In this document: positions 45,509 to 53,540 of the stretch, one piece after another | How positions within the stretch are numbered: position 1 is the first letter of the stretch | Layout: each line of letters opens with the position of its first letter | Assembly: GCF_018598225.1 (NCBI RefSeq) | Contig: NZ_JAHESF010000009.1 | Coordinates: forward strand, 62,001-126,000 | Source of the DNA: Chryseosolibacter histidinae | Lineage (GTDB): Bacteria; Bacteroidota; Bacteroidia; Cytophagales; Cyclobacteriaceae | DNA length: 64,000 nucleotides | Reading direction: 5' to 3' | Position numbers and translations under genes: made by a program | Notes under the pieces: generated by a model | What the model was told of the DNA's origin: nothing | Seen by the model: the letters and a program-made list of their open reading frames with translations, nothing else | Database searches by the model: none

Positions 45509-45525
45509 TCTACTTATTCGATAGA
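45509..45525 (-). promoter_or_regulatory. Box TCTATCGAATAAGTAGA at the SusC start site
   Basis: On the minus strand this directly follows the TTTG of the -7 element, so it spans the transcription start. It matches the plus-strand box at 45803-45819 at 15 of 17 positions; TCTA/TAGA form the inverted outer arms. The placement favours a repressor. Confidence 0.65.
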
Positions 45526-45533
45526 CAAATGTA
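45526..45533 (-). promoter_or_regulatory. -7 promoter element TACATTTG of SusC
   Basis: Exact TAnnTTTG on the minus strand, about 360 bases before the SusC ATG at 45166. Confidence 0.6.
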
Positions 45534-45794
45534 AATACCTGTTCGACACACTTGCAAACTTCCGGTTCTAAAAAGTTTTCGAGCCGTATGTAAAATGCTG
45601 TGGAAGAGCACTTTCAATCGTCGCCGGCGCCTGAAAAAAAATTCCGGATGACTTCCCGTTTAACTTGTTTAAAACAAAACTGCAGGTCGGCTTTGTTCAT
45701 TTTAATGTGAGTCGTGGGCAGGTTGGATGCCCATAAAATCCATCGCCTTAAAAAAAATTTCGGCCAGGAAAAATTGAGTTTAGAGTTCCTGCAT

Positions 45795-45802
45795 TATATT
45801 TG
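45795..45802 (+). promoter_or_regulatory. -7 promoter element TATATTTG of the PBP-FGE-TlpA operon
   Basis: Exact TAnnTTTG on the plus strand, about 275 bases before the ATG at 46082. Confidence 0.6.
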
Positions 45803-45819
45803 TCTATCGATTTAGTAGA
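45803..45819 (+). promoter_or_regulatory. Box TCTATCGATTTAGTAGA at the plus-strand start site
   Basis: Directly follows the TTTG of the -7 element, exactly as in the divergent SusC promoter (15 of 17 identical). It implies that one regulator controls both transcripts. Confidence 0.65.
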
Positions 45820-45842
45820 TATTAATCTCCACCATTGATATC
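45818..45842 (+). promoter_or_regulatory. Leader hairpin with loop CUCCACC
   Basis: GATATTAAT and ATTGATATC pair over 9 bases (one G-U) and present CUCCACC in a 7-base loop near the 5' end of the transcript. The loop is complementary to the GGUGGA loop of the terminator at 37990-38026. Confidence 0.5.
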
Positions 45843-46081
45843 CCGGAAAATCTTTTCCATGCGCGTATCAAATGGTTGCCTCTCAAAAATCCAATTGTTT
45901 GCTCCGTAGAAAAGGCTTTCGCTGTTGAAAGTGCAGTGCGTCGTGCTTGTCTCGGAAAAAAAACGGATCCGCTGCCCATCACCAGATCGATCAGGAAATG
46001 AATCATGCATCGCTTCCAATCCCGCAAGGGAGGTATCATGATCAAGATCTCCTTTGAAGAAGGAATTTAACCATTACAACC

Positions 46082-47086
46082 ATGAAAAGATATACCATTA
46101 TCGGTCTTCTGATGCTGATCACGATCGCAGCATCGGCACAACCCTCCGGCAACGGTGTGGTTAAGGTACGGGGTACGCGGCTTACGTATCCGCTGGTGCG
46201 GAAATGGATCGCGGAATTCAATAAGCAATATCCCGGCATTAAAGTAACCATTGCGCAGAATGCACCGGCAGACAGCATCGACCTGAATTTCGCTGCCCAC
46301 AGCATTGTGGAGGGCGACCTGAAAGATCACCAGGCATCCGTTGCTGTAACACGTTATGTTCAGTTACCCATTGCCAACAGCAACCATCCCGGTTTAAAAG
46401 AAATGCAGGCCCGGGGTTTTCAGCAATCCGATTTTGATAATCTGTTCTTTTCAACAAGCAATACAGCAACCTTTGGCGCTGCGCAATCTCCGATAACGAT
46501 CTATACCCGTGAACGGCCTGCGTGCGCTGCCATCACTTTTGCAAGACATTTCGGCAACGATCCGAAAGCGATCCAGGGCGTGGGCGTGAAAGGTGACGAC
46601 CAGGACCTTGCCAAAGCCGTGAAGAACGATGTTAACGGAATTTCCTTCAATAACCTGGGGTTCATTTATGATGTGACCTCCAGAAAAATTGCAGAGGGCC
46701 TTGCGGTCATTCCCCTGGACCTGAATGAGAACGGGATCATTGAGAAAGAAGAACAGGCCTACAGCACACTGGATGAGGTGATCGCTTTCGTTGAAAAAAC
46801 GAACCACCGGAAGTTTGTAGCCGAAAACGTCAACGTGATCTTCAATAAAGCAACACCCAATACCGCAGCAGGCACTTTCTTAAGTTGGGTTTTAACCAAC
46901 GGCCAAAGCTTCAATCATGACTCCGGTTTTTTGAACCTCGATGAAAAACTGCTCACAACGCAAAGGGAGATCATCGCCGGCGTGTTCAAAACATCCACCC
47001 AGGCGTGTGAAGGGGTCGATGCATTAATGAAGCAACGGAAGCAGGAACAAGTGGCCAAGCCAAAAAGAAATGACACAAGAAAATAA
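46082..47086 (+). CDS. Periplasmic substrate-binding protein, PstS-like
   Basis: 334 residues with signal peptide (ending AASAQ). The fold signature is that of a type II phosphate/sulfate-type binding protein: VVKVRGTRLTYPLVRKWIAEFNKQYPGIKVTI, SVAVTRYVQLPIANSNHPG, YTRERPACAAITFARHFGNDPKAIQGVGVKGDDQDLAKAVKNDVNGISFNNLGFIYD, and PLDLNENGIIEKEEQAYSTLDEVI. An EF-hand-like acidic loop (DLNENGIIEKEE) is embedded. No ABC permease or ATPase gene is adjacent, so it may deliver an oxyanion (phosphate or released sulfate) to a transporter elsewhere, or act as a scavenger or sensor. It is first in the operon with FGE and TlpA; its stop overlaps the alternative FGE start. Confidence 0.78.
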   Translation: MKRYTIIGLLMLITIAASAQPSGNGVVKVRGTRLTYPLVRKWIAEFNKQYPGIKVTIAQNAPADSIDLNFAAHSIVEGDLKDHQASVAVTRYVQLPIANSNHPGLKEMQARGFQQSDFDNLFFSTSNTATFGAAQSPITIYTRERPACAAITFARHFGNDPKAIQGVGVKGDDQDLAKAVKNDVNGISFNNLGFIYDVTSRKIAEGLAVIPLDLNENGIIEKEEQAYSTLDEVIAFVEKTNHRKFVAENVNVIFNKATPNTAAGTFLSWVLTNGQSFNHDSGFLNLDEKLLTTQREIIAGVFKTSTQACEGVDALMKQRKQEQVAKPKRNDTRK

Positions 47087-47114
47087 GATTATAGTTAAAT
47101 CAATCGGAAACAAT

Positions 47115-47960
47115 ATGAACCGGAAATCGATTGTCAGTCTTATCGCGATCCTCCTTGGAGGAGCCTCACTGCTCTCCTATCAGCTGGCTTCTGTGAAAAG
47201 TGAAATGGTTGCTGTACGGGGAAATACGCTGCACACCCTTGATCCCATCACCAAGGCAAACAAGGTAGTGGAAGTAAAAAACTTTCTCATCGACAGGAAC
47301 CTGGTTACCGTAGCCGATTTCGAAACCTTTGTGATAGCAACCGGCTATCGTACCGAGGCAGAAAAATTCGGGAACGCCGCTGTATTCGACAAGGTCACCA
47401 AACAATGGGCGCTGGTTGACGGCGCTGATTTCCGTTTTCCACTGGGGCGTAACCATCCGAAGGCAGGCCCTGATCATCCCGCAACGCAGGTGTCGTGGAA
47501 CGATGCGGCTGCCTATGCAAAATGGAAAGGCAAACGACTTCCTACACAATGGGAATGGGAGCTTGCCGCAAAAAACGGTGTGCAAACAAACGAGCAATAT
47601 TCCTGGGGAAAAGACCTGGTGGTAAATGGAAAATATAAAGCCAACACGTGGCAGGGAAGCTTTCCTTTTTATAACACCGTGGAAGACGGATACGAGTACA
47701 CGTCGCCTGTTGGTGCTTTTGGAGAAAACAAGATCGGGTTAACCGACATGGGTGGCAACGTTTGGCAATGGTGCGCAGACGACATCGAGCCCACCGGCCG
47801 CGATAAAGAGATCGACCCGGCTATGCGCAAAGTAACGCGGGGAGGTTCGTTCCTCTGTGACCCGATGGTATGTCACGGCTTCGTGGTAACGGGCAGATCG
47901 TCTTCAACACCCGAATCATCGTTGATGCATACCGGTTTCAGGTGTGCCAAAAATTATTGA
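47115..47960 (+). CDS. Formylglycine-generating enzyme (sulfatase-modifying), exported form
   Basis: 281 residues from the ATG at 47115, which gives a hydrophobic export segment (MNRKSIVSLIAILLGGASLL); an ATG at 47070 would overlap the previous gene by 17 bases. The FGE-sulfatase domain is complete: FLIDRNLVTVADFETFV, HPATQVSWNDAAAYAKWKGKRLPTQWEWELAA, GLTDMGGNVWQWC, and RGGSFLCDPMVCHGF. The two cysteines (248 and 253, C-x4-C) match the copper-binding catalytic pair of aerobic FGE, unlike the many Bacteroidota relatives (for example GldK-type) that lack them. It should convert the Cys in C-x-P-x-R of the two neighbouring sulfatases. The signal suggests it acts outside the cytoplasm, which would be unusual for a bacterial FGE. 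Confidence 0.9.
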   Translation: MNRKSIVSLIAILLGGASLLSYQLASVKSEMVAVRGNTLHTLDPITKANKVVEVKNFLIDRNLVTVADFETFVIATGYRTEAEKFGNAAVFDKVTKQWALVDGADFRFPLGRNHPKAGPDHPATQVSWNDAAAYAKWKGKRLPTQWEWELAAKNGVQTNEQYSWGKDLVVNGKYKANTWQGSFPFYNTVEDGYEYTSPVGAFGENKIGLTDMGGNVWQWCADDIEPTGRDKEIDPAMRKVTRGGSFLCDPMVCHGFVVTGRSSSTPESSLMHTGFRCAKNY

Positions 47961-47999
47961 ACTGTTATAAACGCGCAATTAAAAAAAACACGGAGTCCT

Positions 48000-49256
48000 A
48001 TGATATTGGAAGTGCAAAAAAAACGAAAGTTCCTGATTTACATCCTGACCATTGCATTGCTGATGGGGTGCAAAGAAAAGCGCGATACCCTGCTTCGCGA
48101 AGGAGTATGGCGGGGAGAATTTTTATTTCACGAAGAAAAGGTGCCCTTTTTGTTTGAAGTGTCCAGGGAACTATCCGGTCCGTTGAACATCGATTTCATT
48201 AATGGAACGGAGCATGCAAGGTACACTGGTGTGACCATAGAAAGAGACTCCATTGTGATACCGCTCGACCTGTATGACAGTTACCTCATTGGTCTTTCAG
48301 ATGGCCAATTCCTGAAGGGCTACTATCGCAGGAATAATTCGCCGGCCCGTGCTATTCCTTTCGAAGCCAGTTACGGCAAAACCCATCGGTTTGAAGTCAC
48401 CGGAGATAAGACATCCGTTGACCTGTCCGGTTCGTGGGATGTAGCGATCACAAACGAAAGCGATACGTCTGCTGATCACACGGTGGGGCTCTTCGAGCAA
48501 CGCAACGGTCAGCTTACCGGAACGATCATGACCATCACCGGAGATTACCGGTACCTTGCCGGAGAGGTAGACAAAAATCAAATACTGCTTTCGGGGTTCA
48601 GCGGGTCTTCACCAAGGTTGATCAAGGCTACGCTCATTGATGAAAATAACTTTGAAGGAGAACTGATCGGATTCACCAGCCGCAGCAAGCTCACGGGCAA
48701 ACGGAACAGTGCGGCAAAGCTACCGGATGCTTACAAGCTGACGTACCTCAAAGACAGTGTTCAGAAATTCAACTTTACATTCCCCGACCTCAACGGCAAA
48801 CCGGTGTCTCTGACGGACGGCAAATACAGGGACAAAGTGGTGATCGTTACGATCCTGGGAAGCTGGTGTCCGAACTGTATTGATGAAACTGCCTTTCTTG
48901 CTTCCTGGTACAAAGAAAACAGCGATCGTGGTGTTGAGATCATTGGTCTTGCCTTTGAGCGAAAAGATGACCTCGCCTTTGCAAAGGAACGGCTTGGTAC
49001 ACTGATCAGCCGGTTTGACGTAAAGTATGACATCCTCTTTGCGGGCAAGGCAGATAAAAAAGTGGCTTCAGAAAAACTTCCCCAACTCAATGCTGTTCTC
49101 TCCTTTCCAACCACCATCCTGATCGATAAAAAAGGAAAGGTCAGAAAGATCCACACCGGTTTCACAGGCCCTGCCACCGGAAAATATTATGAAAGCTTCA
49201 AAGAAGAATTTGCAGATGAGATCACCAACCTGCTGAATGAGGCTGGCTCGATTTAG
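48000..49256 (+). CDS. TlpA-family thiol-disulfide lipoprotein
   Basis: 418 residues. Lipobox LLMGC with Cys24. Residues about 30-245 are a beta-rich domain as found in front of Bacteroidota TlpA proteins (REGVWRGEFLFHEEKVPFLFEVS, LSGSWDVAITNESD). Residues about 255-410 are a thioredoxin fold: FTFPDLNGKPVSL, active site W-C290-P-N-C293, FPTTILIDKKGKVRKIHTGF with the cis-Pro. It is anchored in the envelope and probably acts as a reductase. Forty bases downstream of an exported FGE, it could keep the FGE or sulfatase cysteines reduced before formylglycine formation (inference). Confidence 0.9.
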   Translation: MILEVQKKRKFLIYILTIALLMGCKEKRDTLLREGVWRGEFLFHEEKVPFLFEVSRELSGPLNIDFINGTEHARYTGVTIERDSIVIPLDLYDSYLIGLSDGQFLKGYYRRNNSPARAIPFEASYGKTHRFEVTGDKTSVDLSGSWDVAITNESDTSADHTVGLFEQRNGQLTGTIMTITGDYRYLAGEVDKNQILLSGFSGSSPRLIKATLIDENNFEGELIGFTSRSKLTGKRNSAAKLPDAYKLTYLKDSVQKFNFTFPDLNGKPVSLTDGKYRDKVVIVTILGSWCPNCIDETAFLASWYKENSDRGVEIIGLAFERKDDLAFAKERLGTLISRFDVKYDILFAGKADKKVASEKLPQLNAVLSFPTTILIDKKGKVRKIHTGFTGPATGKYYESFKEEFADEITNLLNEAGSI

Positions 49257-49292
49257 TGAGAGGCAATAAGCCTGAAAACAGGGTAATAAAGC

Positions 49293-49337
49293 GACAAGCC
49301 TGTAAAAACTCCGGTTGGGGAATTTTACAGGCTTGTC
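49293..49337. terminator. Perfect 15-bp hairpin between TlpA gene and tRNA-Glu
   Basis: GACAAGCCTGTAAAA and its exact complement around a 15-base loop. It lies between the convergent TlpA gene (ends 49256) and the tRNA (3' end 49347). No long T-run outside the stem, but the inner stem is A/T rich on both sides; a bidirectional terminator is most likely. Confidence 0.65.
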
Positions 49338-49346
49338 TGTTATTGG

Positions 49347-49418
49347 TAGTCCGTACGGGAATCGAACCCGTGTTACCAGAATGAAAATCTGGTGTCCTAA
49401 CCCCTAGACGAACGGACC
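49347..49418 (-). tRNA. tRNA-Glu (anticodon UUC)
   Basis: 72 bases on the minus strand. Acceptor stem GGUCCGU/ACGGACU with discriminator A; anticodon stem CCAGA/UCUGG with UUC in the loop; T-arm ACGGGUUCGAUUCCCGU. No encoded CCA. Confidence 0.95.
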
Positions 49419-49435
49419 GTTTGCTAAAGGAGGTG

Positions 49436-49443
49436 CAAATATA
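49436..49443 (-). promoter_or_regulatory. tRNA-Glu promoter (-7 TATATTTG, -33 TTTG)
   Basis: Exact TAnnTTTG on the minus strand with TTTG 19 bases further upstream, a full Bacteroidota consensus; a start near 49431 gives a leader of about 12 bases. Confidence 0.75.
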
Positions 49444-49529
49444 GACCTGAGAAACAGATTTGCAAACCGGTGCGGTAATTTTTTTCTGAAAGCTGATGTT
49501 ATTTCATTGGTTTTGGCCATCCGGTCTTT

Positions 49530-49537
49530 TATTTTTG
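49530..49537 (+). promoter_or_regulatory. -7 promoter element TATTTTTG of gapA
   Basis: Exact TAnnTTTG with TTG about 21 bases upstream; a leader of about 58 bases to the ATG at 49600. Confidence 0.55.
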
Positions 49538-49584
49538 GCACCTGTCTGCCGCGATGGTCATCAAGGCAGGAGCTTCATCATTAA

Positions 49585-50598
<1,014 letters not shown>

Positions 50599-50618
50599 TC
50601 AACAACCGATATTTTATG

Positions 50619-50648
50619 AAAAATGCCGTGTACAGCGGCATTTTTCGT
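50619..50648 (+). terminator. Intrinsic terminator of gapA
   Basis: AAAAATGCCG and CGGCATTTTT pair over 10 bases around a 7-base loop, 20 bases past the stop. Confidence 0.9.
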
Positions 50649-50734
50649 TTTATGGCATAAAGATTTAGACCTTTTTACGTTAAGCAAGGAGCAATTCCGG
50701 CCGCGAAAACGTTTCATATAAAGGTATAAGGTCC

Positions 50735-51916
50735 ATGCAGGATTTCTACGAGGTCTTGGGAATCGATAAAAGTGCCAGCCAGACGCAGATCAAGGCAGCG
50801 TATAAACGCATGGCCATGCGCTACCACCCTGATCACAATCCCGGCGACAAGCACGCAGAAGAGGTCTTTAAACTGATCAACGAAGCTTATCACACACTTT
50901 CCAATGCGGAGAAAAAACTGCGTTATGACTCCCGCTTTTATTGGGTAAAAGAAGAATACGATGACGCTTACTGGCAGGAAGTAAAACGCCGCCGTTATCA
51001 GCAATGGAAACAGTCGCAGGAGAACCGTTACCGGATCGATAAGAATTATTTCAAGATCCAGGGCCTGGCTTTCCTCGTTTTCCTCATCATTGCCGGCTTC
51101 TGTTTCGGCATCATCCACACAGCGCATTATTATGTGGAGCGCAAGTACCGCGAAAAATGGAACACCAACAGCCAGTTGCTGAAACAGGTGAATGGATTAT
51201 TCGGCGCCGACCGGTTTGACGATGCTTTCTCCATGATCAGTGTGCTGGAAGAGAAAGACCCGCTCGAGTATCGCTTCGGATTTGCCCGCGACAGCCTCGT
51301 TACCGCCCTGCGCCAGCGGGCCGATGTGGAGTTCAAGCAGCATGATTTCTCCGCCGCCGTCACACATTACATGGTGCTGAAAAAGCATGAGCATCCTGTC
51401 CGTTTCGAAACGTTGGAAAACATTTCGCTCTGCCAGTATTACCTGGGCAACTACAAGGAGTCGCTTCAGGCTTTGAAACATCTGCACCTACAGCAACCTG
51501 AAAATATCAACCTGATCTACCAGATCGGCCAGATCAACCTTCAGAAACTGGACAACCCGGAGGAAGCTGCGTACTATTTTACACTCGGCAAAAAAGAGTT
51601 CAAGGAGAAGCTGTCGCGGATCTACGGCGAGGCTTTTGAGGTGGTGATAGACCCTGCCGACATACCCGATGTATATTACAGCATTTTTCACGCCCGCGCC
51701 GTTACCAACCTCAGGCTGAAGAACTACAAGGAAGCGGTGACGGACTGCAACTGGGCTATTTTTTTAAGGCCCTTCGAAGGCGAGCCCTACCTGATGCGCG
51801 CCGATGCCCGGATCAGGCTGAAAACATACCGCGAGGTGTGTGATGACCTGACGCACGCCCTGCAGCTCGGCATGGTGCAGGCCGGCCCCATGAAGCAGAA
51901 GTACTGTCGAAAATAA
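50735..51916 (+). CDS. J-domain protein with membrane helix and TPR repeats
   Basis: 393 residues. J-domain at 1-65 (FYEVLGIDKSASQTQIKAAYKRMAMRY, HPD at 31-33, AEEVFKLINEAYHTLSNAEKK), without the Gly/Phe and zinc-finger parts of DnaJ, so a type III co-chaperone for DnaK. A basic linker is followed by one membrane helix (about 108-130, AFLVFLIIAGFCFGIIHTAHYYV). The C-terminal 260 residues are TPR-like (FKQHDFSAAVTHYMVLKKHEH, LCQYYLGNYKESLQALKHLHL, YKEAVTDCNWAIFLRPFEGEPYLMRADARIRL). Since TPRs follow the helix, they are expected on the other side of the membrane from the J-domain. It probably recruits DnaK to membrane-linked clients. A family C hairpin follows directly. Confidence 0.88.
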   Translation: MQDFYEVLGIDKSASQTQIKAAYKRMAMRYHPDHNPGDKHAEEVFKLINEAYHTLSNAEKKLRYDSRFYWVKEEYDDAYWQEVKRRRYQQWKQSQENRYRIDKNYFKIQGLAFLVFLIIAGFCFGIIHTAHYYVERKYREKWNTNSQLLKQVNGLFGADRFDDAFSMISVLEEKDPLEYRFGFARDSLVTALRQRADVEFKQHDFSAAVTHYMVLKKHEHPVRFETLENISLCQYYLGNYKESLQALKHLHLQQPENINLIYQIGQINLQKLDNPEEAAYYFTLGKKEFKEKLSRIYGEAFEVVIDPADIPDVYYSIFHARAVTNLRLKNYKEAVTDCNWAIFLRPFEGEPYLMRADARIRLKTYREVCDDLTHALQLGMVQAGPMKQKYCRK

Positions 51917-51992
51917 GAGGTTTAAAGTTTCAAGTTTCAAGTTTAAAGTTAGAGACTCCAACTTTAAACCTTAAACCTTCAACTTTAAACCC
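51917..51992. repeat. Reiterated-word hairpin, family C
   Basis: Left arm 51917-51950 (GTTTAAAGTTTCAAGTTTCA...) and right arm 51959-51992 (inverted AACTTTAAACC words), beginning on the base after the stop codon of the J-domain gene. The same words occur at 17240-17325. Confidence 0.8.
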
Positions 51993-52117
51993 AAAAAACC
52001 GGCAGCAGGTAAGTTTATGGCCCTGATCACACCTTTATACTCACAAAAAATAATCTAACTTAGCTTTTCCTGAATACGTATGTTCAGGCTAAACAAGGAG
52101 CCCAAACACGTTTTACC

Positions 52118-52552
52118 ATGACAGACCTCAGCAAAGAGCAGGCGCATTCCGTTAAAAAAAGCTACCTCAATATCCTTGCACTTTTTCTGGGACAGGAGAA
52201 GCTCGAAAGCAGATACCTGAGGTGCCTCCTGAAATGGGGGTTCCAGTTGCGCCTTAACCCTGACGACCTCAAACAGGCCAACATCGATATTTCTCACCTT
52301 CAGTTCTCGCATCCGGAAGAAAAAATGCAGAAGCTCGAAGACATTTATCACCTCGTGTACATGATCTACCTCGACAAGGTTGTGGAAGATGTGGAGCTGG
52401 AAGTTGCCGTGATCTACGCCGAAAAACTCGGCTTCAGGGCATCGGTGGTCAGCGAGCTGTTCAAGTCCATTGCCACCGCGGCCTACGACCAACGCAAGCC
52501 CCGCGATGTGAAGCAGGAAGTGATGGACTTTATGAAGCTTCATGAAGCTTGA
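52118..52552 (+). CDS. TerB-like helical protein
   Basis: 144 residues, all helical, no signal. The pattern (SVKKSYLNILALFLGQEKLESRYLRCLLKWGF, HPEEKMQKLEDIYHLVYMIYLDKVVEDVELEVAVIYAEKLGF, VVSELFKSIATAA) resembles the TerB/DjlA-N fold. In that fold a D-x-x-x-x-x-E type acidic helix (here DKVVEDVELEVAVIYAEKLG) binds metal. The closeness to a J-domain gene is suggestive, because TerB-like and J-domains are fused in DjlA. The real partner is not known. The stop codon is followed immediately by a family F repeat. Confidence 0.65.
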   Translation: MTDLSKEQAHSVKKSYLNILALFLGQEKLESRYLRCLLKWGFQLRLNPDDLKQANIDISHLQFSHPEEKMQKLEDIYHLVYMIYLDKVVEDVELEVAVIYAEKLGFRASVVSELFKSIATAAYDQRKPRDVKQEVMDFMKLHEA

Positions 52553-52682
52553 AGAAGGAGCCAGAAGCCAGGAGCAAGGAGTCAGGAGGGTGTAGTCTTC
52601 GATCAGAAAACGGACTTCGTGCTTCGTCAATCGTACTTCGCAGCCATCGTGCCGTGGATCGTCGACTGTGGACCGTGGACCA
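52553..52682. repeat. Cluster of three reiterated-word repeats (families F, B, A)
   Basis: 52553-52590 is family F (GGAGCCAGAAGCCAGGAG), starting on the base after the TerB-like stop. 52613-52642 is a degenerate family B arm (CTTCGTGCTTCGTCAATCG). 52651-52682 is family A (CCGTGGATCGTCGACTGTGG). They fill the space to the ATG at 52695. Confidence 0.75.
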
Positions 52683-52694
52683 AGAAACATCGTT

Positions 52695-53174
52695 ATGAAA
52701 ACACGCCAATATTTCCTGCTGCTGATCCTGTTCATAGGCAGCGCTTCCAACGCATTTTCCCAGCATACCGAGCTCAACACGTGCATCGATCAATGGCACC
52801 AGGCTGCGGCGACTGCCAACAGCAAAGTGTTTTTCGGAAGCATGGCAGAGAACAGCATCTATATTGGCACCGATGCAAAGGAGCGTTGGACAAAAGCCGG
52901 GTTTATTACTTTTGCCAAACCGTATTTCGATGCCGGCAAAGCCTGGGATTTTAAACCTTATGACCGCGACCTCCACGTTTCCCCTGATGGCCGTTATGTA
53001 TGGTTTTCTGAGCTTTTAACAACCTGGATGGGTGTGTGCCGGGGTTCGGGTGTGTTGCGAAAAACCACTTCCGGCTGGACCATTGAGCAATACCACCTGT
53101 CGGTTACTGTACCCAACGAGATCATAAAGGATTTTATTACACTCGTCGACCAATTCAGCAAGCCGCAGAAATGA
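52695..53174 (+). CDS. Exported NTF2/SnoaL-like protein
   Basis: 159 residues from the ATG at 52695 (the longer frame begins inside a repeat). Signal peptide ending AFSQ. The domain is NTF2-like: TCIDQWHQAAATANSKVFFGSMAENSIYIGTDAKERWTKAGF, FAKPYFDAGKAWDFKPYDRDLHVSPDGRYVWFSELL, then WTIEQYHLSVTVPNEI. Matches the SnoaL-like family often annotated as nuclear transport factor 2 family protein. Function unknown; the cone-shaped pocket could bind a small ligand in the periplasm. Confidence 0.8.
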   Translation: MKTRQYFLLLILFIGSASNAFSQHTELNTCIDQWHQAAATANSKVFFGSMAENSIYIGTDAKERWTKAGFITFAKPYFDAGKAWDFKPYDRDLHVSPDGRYVWFSELLTTWMGVCRGSGVLRKTTSGWTIEQYHLSVTVPNEIIKDFITLVDQFSKPQK

Positions 53175-53310
53175 TTTTTACGGCAGCCATGCCGTTGACG
53201 CCGCATTCATCCATTACCCTTGTTTTAGACACCGATGTAGGTTTTTGCCATGATTTGGGTGGAACCAACCCCCTGCGTGTGCGATCTTTACTTCCGTAAC
53301 CACTACACGT

Positions 53311-53442
53311 ATGCCCAGGATGGATAGACTGGACTTTAAGGAAATTGCCAATGCGCGAATTTCTGGTCGGATCAAGCAGGCCGTTGTGCTGTTGTTAACC
53401 ATTATCATCGGCATACTCATTTCTATTTCCGTGAGCTCGTGA
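53311..53442 (+). CDS. Possible small single-helix membrane protein, 43 residues
   Basis: The frame from ATG 53311 to TGA 53442 encodes MPRMDRLDFKEIANARISGR, then IKQAVVLLLTIIIGILISIS and VSS. An amphipathic N-terminal part with a basic patch is followed by one strong membrane helix. ATG 53320 is an alternative start. A terminator lies 45 bases downstream. The gene is too short to identify; support comes from composition, a good hydrophobic segment and its own terminator. Confidence 0.45.
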   Translation: MPRMDRLDFKEIANARISGRIKQAVVLLLTIIIGILISISVSS

Positions 53443-53487
53443 TCATGTTTTGTAAAATTTTAGGATAAGTTAAAGGTTAAATTAGTT

Positions 53488-53517
53488 TCGAAACCCCGGC
53501 ATCTACCGGGGTTTTTC
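53488..53517 (+). terminator. Intrinsic terminator after the small membrane protein frame
   Basis: GAAACCCCGG and CCGGGGTTTTTC pair around a 6-base loop with a T-run on the plus strand. Confidence 0.85.
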
Positions 53518-53540
53518 GTTTTTCAAGGCGCGAGTAAAAA

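Larger units (their letters stand above)
45167..46081. other. Divergent regulatory region of the sulfatase locus
   Basis: 915 bases between SusC (minus) and the substrate-binding protein gene (plus). It holds two TAnnTTTG promoters (45526-45533 minus; 45795-45802 plus), each followed immediately by the same 17-bp box, and leaders of about 360 and 275 bases with hairpins and UCCACC motifs. The 45534-45794 part between the promoters shows nothing further. No known riboswitch consensus was recognised. Confidence 0.7.

Noticed and set aside
45167-45525. Known riboswitch (for example SAM-type) in the SusC leader
   Set aside because: None of the conserved cores I know could be found; the structure is described instead as an unassigned leader.
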